Source: Pedobacter sp. MR2016-24
Lineage (GTDB): Bacteria > Bacteroidota > Bacteroidia > Sphingobacteriales > Sphingobacteriaceae
DNA: 64,000 nt
Direction: 5' to 3'
Assembly: GCF_026239655.1 (NCBI RefSeq)
Contig: NZ_JAPIVO010000009.1
Span: 186,001 to 250,000 of the forward strand
In this document: piece by piece, positions 18,239 to 27,989 of the stretch
How the letters are laid out: the number at the start of each line of letters is the position of its first letter
How positions within the stretch are numbered: the stretch's first letter is position 1
Program-made: the position numbers and the translations under genes
The notes under the pieces: model-generated
What the model was told of the DNA's origin: nothing
What the model saw: only the letters and a program-made list of their open reading frames with translations
Databases searched by the model: none

Positions 18239-18270
18239 CAATACTGGCTAATTAACTTTAGCCAGTATTG
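18239..18270. terminator. Bidirectional terminator between M16 pair and DUF3857 operon
   Basis: Thirteen-base perfect stem (18239-18251 with 18258-18270), loop TTAACT, T-rich flanks on both strands. It includes the stop codon and the last codons of the reverse-strand gene. Confidence 0.8.
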
Positions 18271-20146
18271 CTTTTTGCTTGTCTGCCAGGTAAATTTTCT
18301 TGTAGAAATCTACCAGTGACTTGTATTTTTCAGGACCATAAGTATTGCTGTTGATCAACTGCGTACGTTTATAGATAATCGTATTGTCTTTTACAGTGAT
18401 GTTGGCTGTGTATTTTCCAAATTCAGATTCCAGCAGGATATCTTTTGGTACAAATTCTACCTTATACCCTTTTGGTAGTGTATAGCTGATCTCATCCATA
18501 TCTTTAAAGCCGTAGGGCAGAGCAAAAGAAGTCTTTCTGTTTTCGACCTTCCTGGGGACACTTTCTTTTCTGTTCAGTAAATTCAGCGTAAGAAATAATT
18601 TATCACCGCCCTGGCTCATCATCTGGCTGCTTTTTAATAGCAGATGCTCTTCCAGCTCGGGTTTACCTTTGTCCGGTTGCGTGAATGTTGCAGATAAGAT
18701 TTCCATATTAGGGACGTCCATTCTGTTCATCAGGCTTTTCCGCTGATCAGTCGGTTCAATCAGCATCATGTTTAAGTTATCATCATACTGTGCCGAACCA
18801 AAGAGCGTATTAATCTTAATTTCAGCATTTCCTTCTTCAGATAACAGGACCGAAGTAACCCGGTTTTGGTAATTATCTTCAGGTCTGTATACAGGTGTTT
18901 TGACCAGCTGACCACCAGCCTCAGTAATCAGCAAAACAGTTTTATTTGCTGTAGAGCTTCCAAGAAATCCTACAGGTTTATACTGACTTGTACATTCAAG
19001 CCAGGTGGTGTCTGTATTAGAAGGTATGCATAAAATCATATGGTTAGCCTGTCCGAAACTGGAAAAATCTTTTTTCAAAGAAGGCATATCAGCACCGAGT
19101 ACAACCAGATTGGATTTTATGCCTGCTTCAGCCAACAATGTTTTCATATAATTTGATAAGGCCTTACAATCGCCATAATTAACGTTGGCCACCTTTTGTG
19201 CCGCGATAGGTTTGAAGCCGCCGATACCAAGGCTTATGTTCACATACCTCGTGTTGGATTGTAAGTACCGGTATAAAATTGCAATCTTTTCTTTGTCCGT
19301 TTTTGCAGCAGCAACCAGTGTTTTTACTGTCGCCTTTGTAGTTTCTGGTAAGGTCTGAACATCAGCACTCAGCTGATAAACCCATAAACCTAGATTCTTC
19401 CAGTTGTCAACCGACCCTTTGGAATTGTCATATTCAAATTTATCAGGAGATGCCATCACCCAGGGGGTAATATTTTGGAGGCCGGTCGACATCGGTTCAT
19501 ACTCAAATGATGGAATATTTTCGCATTTCCAGGTATAAGTTAGTTTATTGCCTGCCAGTACAGAATCTGTTTTCAGACCGGCACTTTTTAAATATCTGAA
19601 CGTAACATCCTGTGGAAGCTGCAGTATATAGCTGGATTTTTCTACGGCACAATCGTAAGATGATACCGGACCCCATTCGGGATAACCCAGAAATCCATTA
19701 TAGCTTTTTTCATAGCTATATTCAATAGTATAAGGATATACCGGATTTAAAAACACCAATCTTTTCAGCCGGTAAGAATCATACATATTGCCGCTTGAGC
19801 TTATACTCTGATCTTTAAAGTCAGTACTTTTATAGGATTTGATCTTGACCCCTTTACTGTCATACATTGTTGCTTTAATATTGTAAAGAGAAGACAGGTT
19901 ATCATAAGCTTCTGACATGACCGCATAATCTTCTCCATTTTTACTAAGAATGGTTATTGCCTTTTTGTAAGATTTTACTGCACTGCTCTGACTTTTTACC
20001 GTAAATGTCTGCTCTTCATTACGCACAACAATAGTTGAGTTTTTTAAGAGTTCTGCCGGTATTTTTGCGGTATCATAGTTTTCCTGTGCCTGTACGTAAT
20101 TTAGGCTAAGCAAGGTAATAAAGACGCCAATGATGTTTAGTTTCAT
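18248..20146 (-). CDS. DUF3857/transglutaminase-like exported protein
   Basis: Exported protein of 632 residues with an N-terminal signal peptide ending near residue 20 (LLSLNYVQAQ). A DUF3857 domain (about 55-210) is followed by a transglutaminase-like core around 270-400 in which the triad is visible: Cys in NYGDCKALSNYM, His in GQANHMILCIP, and an acidic residue in TTWLECTSQY. The C-terminal part is beta rich. It overlaps the upstream paralogue by four bases. Substrate is unknown; the family is widespread in Bacteroidota and predicted to act on peptides outside the cytoplasm. Confidence 0.88.
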   Translation of the reverse strand: MKLNIIGVFITLLSLNYVQAQENYDTAKIPAELLKNSTIVVRNEEQTFTVKSQSSAVKSYKKAITILSKNGEDYAVMSEAYDNLSSLYNIKATMYDSKGVKIKSYKSTDFKDQSISSSGNMYDSYRLKRLVFLNPVYPYTIEYSYEKSYNGFLGYPEWGPVSSYDCAVEKSSYILQLPQDVTFRYLKSAGLKTDSVLAGNKLTYTWKCENIPSFEYEPMSTGLQNITPWVMASPDKFEYDNSKGSVDNWKNLGLWVYQLSADVQTLPETTKATVKTLVAAAKTDKEKIAILYRYLQSNTRYVNISLGIGGFKPIAAQKVANVNYGDCKALSNYMKTLLAEAGIKSNLVVLGADMPSLKKDFSSFGQANHMILCIPSNTDTTWLECTSQYKPVGFLGSSTANKTVLLITEAGGQLVKTPVYRPEDNYQNRVTSVLLSEEGNAEIKINTLFGSAQYDDNLNMMLIEPTDQRKSLMNRMDVPNMEILSATFTQPDKGKPELEEHLLLKSSQMMSQGGDKLFLTLNLLNRKESVPRKVENRKTSFALPYGFKDMDEISYTLPKGYKVEFVPKDILLESEFGKYTANITVKDNTIIYKRTQLINSNTYGPEKYKSLVDFYKKIYLADKQKAILAKVN

Positions 20147-22164
20147 ATTTTTTTGAATACGATCTGTTCCGATTGTTTACGAACAATGTTTTTGAAAAGT
20201 TCTTTTAAATTATAGTATTCATCTGCCGTAAATGTAGATTTCAGAATATTGATTTTGCTCATAATACCTAAGGTGTTCCCTTCCGAATTAAACAAGATCG
20301 TAAATGATCCGCCATTATCAGGCAGAACAAATTTCTCACTCTTAGGCAGTTTTTCCAGCTGACATCCGGCAGGCAACTCTACAGATAACCTAAAGTTTTC
20401 TTCAATAGGGTAGGCAAAATCAACCGGAAAATTACGTTCTTCCAGATTGAAGGGATTTTCTTTAGTGCGTTCAAACAACAAAGGCATAAAATAGGAAAGG
20501 TTGCCCGCATCTTCTATATTGTCTTCAATAGTAATATCCATTGATTCCTCTAAAGGCTGATCAGGTAAATCCAAGTTAGCAATTTTATAATTACTGATTT
20601 CCAATCCTGGTTTTGAACTTTTATAATTTTTGATAAATTCATCTTCAGTTGCGGCAGCCTGATAAGTATTTCTTTTTCTTAGTCCCGCATAATTTGTGGA
20701 AGAAAGATAAGCCTTGCCCTCAAATTGATTATCCGCATTCAGCTTTAAACTATAGCTGATGCTGGTTCTGCTTAAACTGGTATTTTCTGTTGATATCCAT
20801 TCCGTTTGATTGTTATCGATATTCACCTTCAATCCCTGGTGATTCAAATTCTGATAGCTAATCATATCAGTCACGTTATTTTTATCGGTAGCATCAAGAA
20901 AATGCTTCTGATCACCTATTTCAGCCATCACAATCACATTATTAAATTGGGTGATCAAGGGATAGCCGGGGTGCGCACCATTATTTCTTGTACTAATCAG
21001 TACCGGCGAGACTTCAATTCCGGCCGATTTCAACAGGTTAAGCAATAATAGATTGATTTCAGCAGAATTGCCGGCCTTTTTATCCAGCACGGCTTTCGGA
21101 CTTACAGCCTCAGTATATTTATTGTATTTATCATCCCATTTAATATTACTCTTCACATAATCAAAGATCAGCTTCATTTTTTTCTCAGTATCTGTCTCCT
21201 GATTGATAATTCCATTCACCAGCTCCTTACTGTAATTCTTCTTTTTAATGAATCCCCCAAAATTTTCATCATCTACTAATTTTGAAATGATTTTTGGCCA
21301 GGTGGAAGTGTATTCCTTATACCCTTCAGATGGAAAGTTGGTCGAATTCAGTTCAAAACCAATTTTACTAACATAATCATCCAGCGTAGTGATATAACTT
21401 TCCTCTTTAATCGATGGAATGTTCTCTGCATAATATTGTGTGGTCAATACCCTTGCGCTGACATTACCTCCATGATCTGAATTGGAAGAAGGGATGTGAA
21501 AATTTTCTGTATTTTCCACAGGATCCAGTTTCAGAATAGGTATGTAGCCACCTGCATTTATTTTATAAGTGTAGTACTGCGGGAATTTCGTTTTTAACGA
21601 CGAAAACCTGCAGGGATATTCCCCCTGGAAATACCAGTCTTCCAGTTTAAAAATAAAATCAGACTTCGTTTTGTAACGGTATTCAATAACAGACCCTTCC
21701 TTAATATTAGGAAGGGTAAACTTTTTTAAGATATGGTTTTTATCGTATTTGCTTGAAAATTTAGCATCACTTGTCATTTTGCTGACCTCAATTTTGCCTG
21801 CATTCAGGTTATAAGTAGCGCCGTTAATGAAATCGAGTTTTTCCTGTCCGTTATTATTGAAATACAAGGGGATTGACAGATTGGCCAGATCATATCCGTT
21901 TTTGTTAATAACCTTATACCTGACATGTCTTTCAAATACATACATAAAACTTCCGCCGGGACCCACTTCGAAGGATCCTTCCCCAACATCAAACAATTTA
22001 ATGGCTGCCGCAGCAGAATCCTGTCCGCTTCCTTTAGCATCAAAATCCGACTGTTCTATTTTTCCATACTTGAAAACCGGCAGTATTGTTTTTTTATTTT
22101 GCGCGGAAATATTTACTACCGTTGCAAAAAGCAGCAGTAAAATGAGATTTAACGTTTTAATCAT
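20143..22164 (-). CDS. DUF3857/transglutaminase-like exported protein, catalytic residues lost
   Basis: Exported paralogue of 673 residues with signal peptide MIKTLNLILLLLFATVVNIS. It has the same order of domains as its downstream partner: DUF3857, transglutaminase-like core, DUF3858-like C-terminus. In the core the GDC motif is replaced by GNS (KKAGNSAEINLLL), and the histidine position reads QFNNVIVMAE, so Cys and His are both missing and the fold should be inactive as an enzyme. It is first in the two-gene operon and divergent from guaB. Confidence 0.88.
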   Translation of the reverse strand: MIKTLNLILLLLFATVVNISAQNKKTILPVFKYGKIEQSDFDAKGSGQDSAAAAIKLFDVGEGSFEVGPGGSFMYVFERHVRYKVINKNGYDLANLSIPLYFNNNGQEKLDFINGATYNLNAGKIEVSKMTSDAKFSSKYDKNHILKKFTLPNIKEGSVIEYRYKTKSDFIFKLEDWYFQGEYPCRFSSLKTKFPQYYTYKINAGGYIPILKLDPVENTENFHIPSSNSDHGGNVSARVLTTQYYAENIPSIKEESYITTLDDYVSKIGFELNSTNFPSEGYKEYTSTWPKIISKLVDDENFGGFIKKKNYSKELVNGIINQETDTEKKMKLIFDYVKSNIKWDDKYNKYTEAVSPKAVLDKKAGNSAEINLLLLNLLKSAGIEVSPVLISTRNNGAHPGYPLITQFNNVIVMAEIGDQKHFLDATDKNNVTDMISYQNLNHQGLKVNIDNNQTEWISTENTSLSRTSISYSLKLNADNQFEGKAYLSSTNYAGLRKRNTYQAAATEDEFIKNYKSSKPGLEISNYKIANLDLPDQPLEESMDITIEDNIEDAGNLSYFMPLLFERTKENPFNLEERNFPVDFAYPIEENFRLSVELPAGCQLEKLPKSEKFVLPDNGGSFTILFNSEGNTLGIMSKINILKSTFTADEYYNLKELFKNIVRKQSEQIVFKKI

Positions 22165-22276
22165 GAGAGCGATTTAAGTTGCACAATATTAACGCTATTT
22201 TTCTTGATTAAAAAATATATTAAAATATTCTTCATTGTCATCAGACTCCCATTTTGGCTGAAAAAATCCTGCTCCC

Positions 22277-22307
22277 TTGTTTTCTAATCTGGAATAAGTT
22301 ACCTTTG
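22277..22307 (+). promoter_or_regulatory. Promoter for guaB
   Basis: TTG at 22277-22279, 20-base spacer, TACCTTTG at 22300-22307 (full -7 match). The ATG follows after 32 bases. Confidence 0.55.
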
Positions 22308-22339
22308 CCCGGCAAGTAATAACTCCTAAATTATTTGCT

Positions 22340-23809
22340 ATGCAACTCGATCCCCAAAAATTTATTGCCGAAGGACTAACGTATGATGACGTACTATTAG
22401 TTCCTGCATATTCCGAAGTACTTCCCCGTGATGTCGATACAGGAAGTTATATTACAAAAAACATTAAAATCAATGTTCCTATCGTATCCGCAGCAATGGA
22501 TACTGTTACTGAAGCTGGTTTAGCTATTGCTATCGCTCAGGCTGGTGGCATAGGTATGCTGCATAAAAATATGAGCATAGAGCGCCAGGCAGAAGAAGTA
22601 AGTAAAGTAAAACGTTCTGAAAGTGGTATGATTCAGGATCCGGTTACCCTAAGAGCCGATGCTGTCATTGCAGATGCCTTTCAGATCATGACCAAATACA
22701 AAATAGGGGGTATCCCGGTTATTGACAGCGACAATAAATTGGTAGGAATCATTACCAACCGCGATCTGCGTTTTCAAAAAGATATGCAACGCCCGGTTTC
22801 GGAGGTGATGACCAGCGAAAACCTGATCACCGTAGCAGAAGGCACTACCTTATTGCAAGCTGAGGAAATCCTGCAGGACTATAAAATTGAAAAACTGCCT
22901 GTAGTAAATAAAGAGGGCAGACTGGCAGGATTGATTACATTTAAAGATATTCAAAAATATAAAAACTATCCAAATGCCTGCAAAGATGAGCGTGGCCGGT
23001 TAAGAGTTGGTGCTGCCGTTGGTGTAGCTGCTGATAATATCGACCGCGTTGCTGCCTTAGTAAAAGCAGGAGTGGATGTAGTAACAGTTGATACTGCCCA
23101 TGGTCATTCTAAGGGAGTAATTGACATGGTAAAGGCTATTAAAGCCAGGTTCCCGGATTTACAGGTAATTGCCGGTAATATTGCTACAGCTGATGCGGCC
23201 AGGGCATTGGCAGCAGCCGGTGCGGACGCAGTTAAAGTGGGTATAGGACCAGGATCTATCTGTACAACAAGGATCATTGCAGGCGTGGGAGTGCCTCAGT
23301 TATATGCCGTATATGAATGTGCACAGGCACTGAAAGGAACGGGTATCCCGGTTATCGCAGATGGCGGGATCAAACAAACAGGAGATATCGTAAAAGCAAT
23401 GGCTGCAGGTGCCAGTTCAATTATGGCCGGTTCATTGTTTGCAGGTGTGGAAGAATCTCCTGGAGAAACTATTATCTATGAAGGACGTAAATTTAAGTCT
23501 TACCGTGGTATGGGGTCTGTAGAAGCCATGCAGCAGGGATCTAAAGACCGTTACTTTCAGGATGAAGAAGATGTGGTGACCAAACTGGTTCCGGAAGGTA
23601 TCGTAGGACGTGTGCCTTATAAAGGTACTTTGTCTGAAGTAATCTACCAGATTGTAGGTGGACTGAGAGCAGGAATGCACTACTGTGGGGCTGCTACTAT
23701 CGAAGAATTACAGGCAGCCAAATTTGTCAGGATTACCGCCGCAGGAATGAGAGAAAGTCACCCACATGATATTTCTATCACTAAAGAGGCACCAAACTAT
23801 TCACGTTAA
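22340..23809 (+). CDS. guaB: IMP dehydrogenase
   Basis: Enzyme of 489 residues oxidising IMP to XMP, the committed step in GMP synthesis. The (beta/alpha)8 barrel is interrupted by two CBS domains at about 95-210. The active-site cysteine is C308 in GIGPGSICTTRI, the phosphate loop and flap (ADGGIKQTGDI, KSYRGMGSV) are complete, and the mobile flap arginine-tyrosine EGIVGRVPYKG is present. Full length with its own promoter and terminator, so it is probably monocistronic. Confidence 0.98.
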   Translation: MQLDPQKFIAEGLTYDDVLLVPAYSEVLPRDVDTGSYITKNIKINVPIVSAAMDTVTEAGLAIAIAQAGGIGMLHKNMSIERQAEEVSKVKRSESGMIQDPVTLRADAVIADAFQIMTKYKIGGIPVIDSDNKLVGIITNRDLRFQKDMQRPVSEVMTSENLITVAEGTTLLQAEEILQDYKIEKLPVVNKEGRLAGLITFKDIQKYKNYPNACKDERGRLRVGAAVGVAADNIDRVAALVKAGVDVVTVDTAHGHSKGVIDMVKAIKARFPDLQVIAGNIATADAARALAAAGADAVKVGIGPGSICTTRIIAGVGVPQLYAVYECAQALKGTGIPVIADGGIKQTGDIVKAMAAGASSIMAGSLFAGVEESPGETIIYEGRKFKSYRGMGSVEAMQQGSKDRYFQDEEDVVTKLVPEGIVGRVPYKGTLSEVIYQIVGGLRAGMHYCGAATIEELQAAKFVRITAAGMRESHPHDISITKEAPNYSR

Positions 23810-23828
23810 TATATACTATAAAATATTG

Positions 23829-23870
23829 AAATCATTTACCGCTGTTATGGAGGTAAATGATTTTTCTTTT
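23829..23870 (+). terminator. Terminator after guaB
   Basis: Twelve-base perfect stem AAATCATTTACC (23829-23840) with GGTAAATGATTT (23852-23863), then T-rich sequence. Confidence 0.85.
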
Positions 23871-23879
23871 TAATACCTT

Positions 23880-24470
23880 ATGAAGATGAAATCTATTTGT
23901 GTTTATTGCGGGGCTAATTTTAATGGCGACCCGGTTTTACGTACTGCTGTTGAAAATCTGGCACAGACATTTGTGGACCATGATATCCGTTTAATCTATG
24001 GTGGGGGAAGTGTTGGTGTAATGGGCATTATTGCTGATGAAGTGCTCAAACGAGATGGATTGGTAACAGGTGTGATACCACAATTCCTGCTGGACCTGGA
24101 AGTGGGACATAAAGAAGTTACAGAATTAATTGTAACCGAAAATATGCATCAGCGTAAACAGAAAATGGCCGATCTGGCCGATGGTTTCGTGATTTTACCC
24201 GGCGGCTTTGGTACTTTAGAAGAGTTTTTTGAGGTGCTGACCTGGTTACAGCTGGGCCTGCATCACAAGGCAATCGGTGTATTGAATGTCGGCGGATTTT
24301 ACGATCATTTATTCGCACAAATGGACGTCATGGTGGAACACCGTCTGCTGAAACCAAATAACAGGGCCCTGGTGCTTGACTCGGCTGAGCCGGCAGAATT
24401 GATAGGAAAAATGATGGATTTTAAAGCTGTGCCTGAGACCGTATGGTATAAAGATCGTGATCTGATTTAG
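23880..24470 (+). CDS. LOG-family nucleotide 5'-monophosphate phosphoribohydrolase
   Basis: Rossmann-like protein of 196 residues of the LOG (TIGR00730) family, which removes the base from cytokinin-type or other nucleoside monophosphates. The nucleotide loop IYGGGSVGVMG (about 39-49) and the diagnostic PGGFGTLEE (107-115), with the upstream R92 and K93, are present. An alternative ATG at 23886 removes two residues. In bacteria the natural substrate is probably an AMP-like nucleotide; this is family knowledge only. It is flanked by guaB, another purine gene. Confidence 0.9.
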   Translation: MKMKSICVYCGANFNGDPVLRTAVENLAQTFVDHDIRLIYGGGSVGVMGIIADEVLKRDGLVTGVIPQFLLDLEVGHKEVTELIVTENMHQRKQKMADLADGFVILPGGFGTLEEFFEVLTWLQLGLHHKAIGVLNVGGFYDHLFAQMDVMVEHRLLKPNNRALVLDSAEPAELIGKMMDFKAVPETVWYKDRDLI

Positions 24471-24584
24471 GTCCTGTTTACAGTCCTTTAATATCGTGTA
24501 TATCTTACAATAAGGGCTGTTCCGGGCTGTTTTATTTAAAATTTTGCCGCTGAAATTTGACAGAATAAATCTATCTTGCCCCGT

Positions 24585-26213
24585 ATGGACATCGAATTCA
24601 ACAAAAACGAAGATATCAATAAGCAGCTGATTTATGAGTTCAAAACACGGCTGAAAAAAATATATGCTGGTGGCGGGGAAAAAAGTGCAGCAAAGCAAAA
24701 GGATAAGGGAAAAATGCTGGCGAGAGAGCGTGTGGCCTATCTGATTGATGATGAAACTGAGTTTTTGGAGATAGGTGCCTTTGCTGCGGAGGGGATGTAT
24801 GCTGAACAGGGAGGTTGTCCTTCGGCGGGCGTAATTACCGGAATAGGTTATGTTGCCGGTCGCCAATGCATGATCGTTGCCAATGATGCCACCGTTAAAG
24901 CTGGTGCATGGTTTCCCATGACGGCAAAGAAAAACCTGCGTGCACAGGAAATTGCGATGGAAAACAGACTTCCGGTCATCTATCTTGTGGACAGTGCCGG
25001 TGTTTATCTGCCTATGCAGGACGAAATTTTCCCCGATAAAGAACATTTCGGGCGAATGTTCAGAAATAATGCACTGATGTCTGCGGACGGAATTGTGCAA
25101 ATCTCCGCAATTATGGGTTCATGCGTTGCCGGTGGTGCATATCTGCCGATCATGAGTGATGAAGCCATGATCGTGGAAGGCACAGGATCAGTATTCCTTG
25201 CAGGGTCTTACCTGGTAAAATCTGCTATAGGAGAAGAAGTAGATAATGAAACTCTGGGTGGGGCGACTACCCATTGTGAGATTTCCGGTGTTACGGATTA
25301 TAAACACCCCAATGATCAGGCCTGTCTGGATAGCATAAAAAATATCATGAGCATGTTAGGCGAGCCGCAATCGGCTGGCTTTAGTCGCATACAACCCTTA
25401 CCACCGAAACTTGATCCTGAAGAGATTTATGGTATTCTCCCTGAAAACCGGGAAAAACAATATGATATGTTACAGATCATTCTCCGTCTGGTAGATGAAT
25501 CTGCATTTGAAGAATATAAAAAGGAATACGGACAAAGTGTGATCTGTGGATTGGGGAGGATTGATGGCTGGGCGGTAGGCATTGTTGCCAACCAGCGGAA
25601 AGTCGTCAAATCTAAAAAAGGAGAAATGCAGTTTGGTGGCGTAATCTATTCAGACAGTGCAGATAAGGCAGCGCGTTTTATCATGAACTGTAACCAGAAA
25701 AAGATTCCCTTAGTCTTCTTACAGGATGTAACCGGCTTTATGGTGGGTAGTCGCTCAGAACAAGGCGGGATCATCAAAGACGGGGCAAAGATGGTCAATG
25801 CTGTAGCCAATTCAGTTGTACCTAAATTTACCATTGTACTAGGTAATTCTTATGGTGCAGGAAATTATGCGATGTGCGGTAAAGCCTATGATCCACGTTT
25901 AATTTATGCATGGCCAACGGCTAAAATTGCCGTTATGGGAGGTTCACAGGCGGCTAAGACCCTACTCCAGATTCAGGAAGCCTCGCTAAAGGCTAAAGGC
26001 GAAACGATTACCCCGGAAAAAGAAGCAGAATTACTGAAAGAGATTACGGACAGGTATAACAGTCAGACAACGCCATATTATGCCGCATCGAGATTGTGGG
26101 TAGATGGTATTATTGATCCGCTGGAGACGCGTAAGGTGATTTCAATGGGTATCGAGGCGGCAAATCAATCGCCGATAAAAAGACAATTCAATGTCGGAAT
26201 TATTCAGACCTAG
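24585..26213 (+). CDS. Acyl-CoA carboxylase carboxyltransferase beta subunit (propionyl-CoA carboxylase type)
   Basis: Carboxyltransferase of 542 residues that moves carboxyl from biotin to an acyl-CoA, most likely propionyl-CoA. Two crotonase-like halves are visible: the N half with ARERVAYLIDD, GGCPSAGVITGIG and MGSCVAGGAYLP, and the C half with VFLQDVTGFMVG, GNSYGAGNYAMCG and the end motif around 'WVDGIIDPLETR'. An in-frame TTG at 24576 would add three residues but overlaps promoter-like sequence, so the ATG at 24585 is used. The biotin and alpha subunits are not in the window. It may supply the methylmalonyl-CoA epimerase encoded at 1464. Confidence 0.9.
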   Translation: MDIEFNKNEDINKQLIYEFKTRLKKIYAGGGEKSAAKQKDKGKMLARERVAYLIDDETEFLEIGAFAAEGMYAEQGGCPSAGVITGIGYVAGRQCMIVANDATVKAGAWFPMTAKKNLRAQEIAMENRLPVIYLVDSAGVYLPMQDEIFPDKEHFGRMFRNNALMSADGIVQISAIMGSCVAGGAYLPIMSDEAMIVEGTGSVFLAGSYLVKSAIGEEVDNETLGGATTHCEISGVTDYKHPNDQACLDSIKNIMSMLGEPQSAGFSRIQPLPPKLDPEEIYGILPENREKQYDMLQIILRLVDESAFEEYKKEYGQSVICGLGRIDGWAVGIVANQRKVVKSKKGEMQFGGVIYSDSADKAARFIMNCNQKKIPLVFLQDVTGFMVGSRSEQGGIIKDGAKMVNAVANSVVPKFTIVLGNSYGAGNYAMCGKAYDPRLIYAWPTAKIAVMGGSQAAKTLLQIQEASLKAKGETITPEKEAELLKEITDRYNSQTTPYYAASRLWVDGIIDPLETRKVISMGIEAANQSPIKRQFNVGIIQT

Positions 26214-26233
26214 TGTTTAAATTTGTTGTTATA

Positions 26234-26863
26234 ATGAAGAGGATAATTTTATTTTTTTTATTGCTGACAGCAGGTTACGTCACTACCTTCGGACAAGTCA
26301 AATCGGTCTTACTGAATGCTAAGGATGAAGTGACCCTTGATTCTACTGCTGCCCGGGCTTATGCTGTATTTGGCAAAATAGCCGGGGATAGTGTATATAC
26401 CTTTAAGAAATTTGATTTTGACGGTATTCTTCTTGCTTCAGGTTCCTTTCTGGATGACAGTTTGCAGGTGCCGCACGGTAAATTTACCTATTACAGTTGG
26501 ATCACCCCGGAAAATAATCCGGTAACGATGGAATATACCATTAAGGGCAAGGAACGTTTCATAGAACTTACAGGGAGTTACCGGAATGGTCAGCGTAATG
26601 GTCGCTGGATCAGTTTTTATCCTGATGGTAAAATGAAACAGATCATGACTTTTTCTCAGGGAATTGCGCATGGTGCCTATTATTTTTACGAACCAAATGG
26701 CAAAATGGTGGTTTCCGGACTGTATCAGGCTGGAAAGAAAAATGGTACGTGGGTACTGAATGGTGGGAAACAGGAAAATGAATATGTGAATGATGTGCTC
26801 ATTTCTGCGTTAAAAGGTAAAAAACTTCGTGAAAAACAGGCGAACGATAAAAATGTGAATTAA
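26234..26863 (+). CDS. Exported MORN/YwqK-repeat protein
   Basis: Exported protein of 209 residues from the ATG at 26234 (MKRIILFFLLLTAGYVTTFGQ signal, written in parts: MKRIILFFLLL, TAGYVTTFGQ). A GTG at 26213 overlapping the previous stop is a less likely start. The mature chain has repeated beta-hairpin units of the MORN/YwqK type: GSYRNGQRNGRWISFYPDG, GIAHGAYYFYEPNG and GLYQAGKKNGTWVLNGG. Database labels often call such proteins YwqK antitoxins; nothing here indicates a toxin-antitoxin role. It is cotranscribed with the carboxylase gene by position. Confidence 0.8.
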   Translation: MKRIILFFLLLTAGYVTTFGQVKSVLLNAKDEVTLDSTAARAYAVFGKIAGDSVYTFKKFDFDGILLASGSFLDDSLQVPHGKFTYYSWITPENNPVTMEYTIKGKERFIELTGSYRNGQRNGRWISFYPDGKMKQIMTFSQGIAHGAYYFYEPNGKMVVSGLYQAGKKNGTWVLNGGKQENEYVNDVLISALKGKKLREKQANDKNVN

Positions 26864-26876
26864 GCAGAGTTAACTT

Positions 26877-26908
26877 TTTGCGCATCCCCCTGATAAAACG
26901 TAAATTTG
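26877..26908 (+). promoter_or_regulatory. Promoter for trxB
   Basis: TTTG (26877-26880), a 20-base spacer, then TAAATTTG (26901-26908). This is the best full-consensus Bacteroidota promoter in the window; the ATG is 56 bases downstream. Confidence 0.7.
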
Positions 26909-26963
26909 TCATCATACAAATAATAATAGCTATACAAGCTCGTCGCTTTTTATAACAATATAT

Positions 26964-27935
26964 ATGAATACTCCATATCAAGAAATAGAACACGTTCAAT
27001 GCCTGATCATCGGGTCAGGTCCTGCCGGTTATACTGCTGCAATTTATGCTGCAAGGGCAGATCTTAAACCAGTTTTGTACACTGGAATGGAAGCTGGTGG
27101 TCAGTTGACACAAACTACTGATGTAGATAACTTCCCTGGTTACCCTAATGGAATTATGGGCCCTGAGATGATGGAAGATTTCCGTAAACAGGCAGAAAAA
27201 TTCGGAACTGATATCAGGTTCGGATATGTGAGTTCAGTAGATTTTTCTTCTACGCCGCATAAAGTTGTAGTGGATGAGATTAAAACGATTACGGCTGACA
27301 CAGTGATTATATCAACAGGTGCTACAGCTAAATGGTTAGGATTACCAAGTGAGCAGCACTATAATGGTTTTGGTGTATCTGCCTGTGCGGTGTGTGACGG
27401 ATTTTTCTTCAGAAATCAGGATGTGGCCATTGTTGGTGCCGGTGATACTGCCGCAGAGGAAGCTACTTACCTGGCTAAATTGTGTAAAAAAGTTTATATG
27501 CTTGTGCGCAGGGACGAATTCAGAGCTTCCAAAGCTATGGTGCACCGTGTGCTGAATACGCCAAATATTGAAGTTATTTATAACGCTGAAGCCAAAGAAG
27601 TTTTAGGTAATGGTAAAAACGTAACTGGTCTGAGGGTACTCAATAATCAAACCAATGAAGAGAGGGATCTTGAAGTAGAAGGATTCTTCGTGGCTATCGG
27701 ACATAAACCAAATACAGATATCTTTAAGGGCTGGTTGGAAATGGATGATACAGGTTATTTGAAAACAATACCGGGTACTACAAAAACAAATGTTGAAGGT
27801 GTTTTTGCAGCGGGTGATGTACAAGATCATTATTACCGTCAGGCGGTTACTGCAGCAGGTTCAGGTTGTATGGCAGCATTGGATGCTGAACGATACCTTG
27901 CTGCAAAAGAACATGAAGTGAAAGCAGTATCTTAG
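26964..27935 (+). CDS. trxB: Thioredoxin-disulfide reductase
   Basis: NADPH-dependent flavoprotein of 323 residues that reduces thioredoxin. FAD-binding GSGPAGYTAAIYAAR at about 17-31, redox pair C141-C144 in SACAVCDGFFF, NADPH-binding GAGDTAAEEATYLA with the VRRDEFRAS motif, and the C-terminal FAAGDVQDHYYRQAVTAAGSG (in parts FAAGDVQDHYYRQ and AVTAAGSG) that closes the FAD site. Length is that of the classic low-molecular-weight enzyme. It has its own promoter and terminator. Confidence 0.97.
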   Translation: MNTPYQEIEHVQCLIIGSGPAGYTAAIYAARADLKPVLYTGMEAGGQLTQTTDVDNFPGYPNGIMGPEMMEDFRKQAEKFGTDIRFGYVSSVDFSSTPHKVVVDEIKTITADTVIISTGATAKWLGLPSEQHYNGFGVSACAVCDGFFFRNQDVAIVGAGDTAAEEATYLAKLCKKVYMLVRRDEFRASKAMVHRVLNTPNIEVIYNAEAKEVLGNGKNVTGLRVLNNQTNEERDLEVEGFFVAIGHKPNTDIFKGWLEMDDTGYLKTIPGTTKTNVEGVFAAGDVQDHYYRQAVTAAGSGCMAALDAERYLAAKEHEVKAVS

Positions 27936-27956
27936 CTGTCAATTGATATTTAAAGG

Positions 27957-27989
27957 AACGGAGCTGATCAAATCAGCTCCGTTTTTTTT
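27957..27989 (+). terminator. Terminator after trxB
   Basis: Eleven-base stem ACGGAGCTGAT (27958-27968) with ATCAGCTCCGT (27972-27982), then T run. Confidence 0.9.

Noticed and set aside
24309..25100. A 263-residue open frame on the reverse strand across the LOG and carboxylase genes
   Set aside because: The two plus-strand genes are clearly real by motif; the opposing frame has no recognisable domain.
26234..26863. Toxin-antitoxin module (YwqK antitoxin label)
   Set aside because: The sequence shows only a signal peptide and MORN-like repeats, and no toxin gene is next to it.
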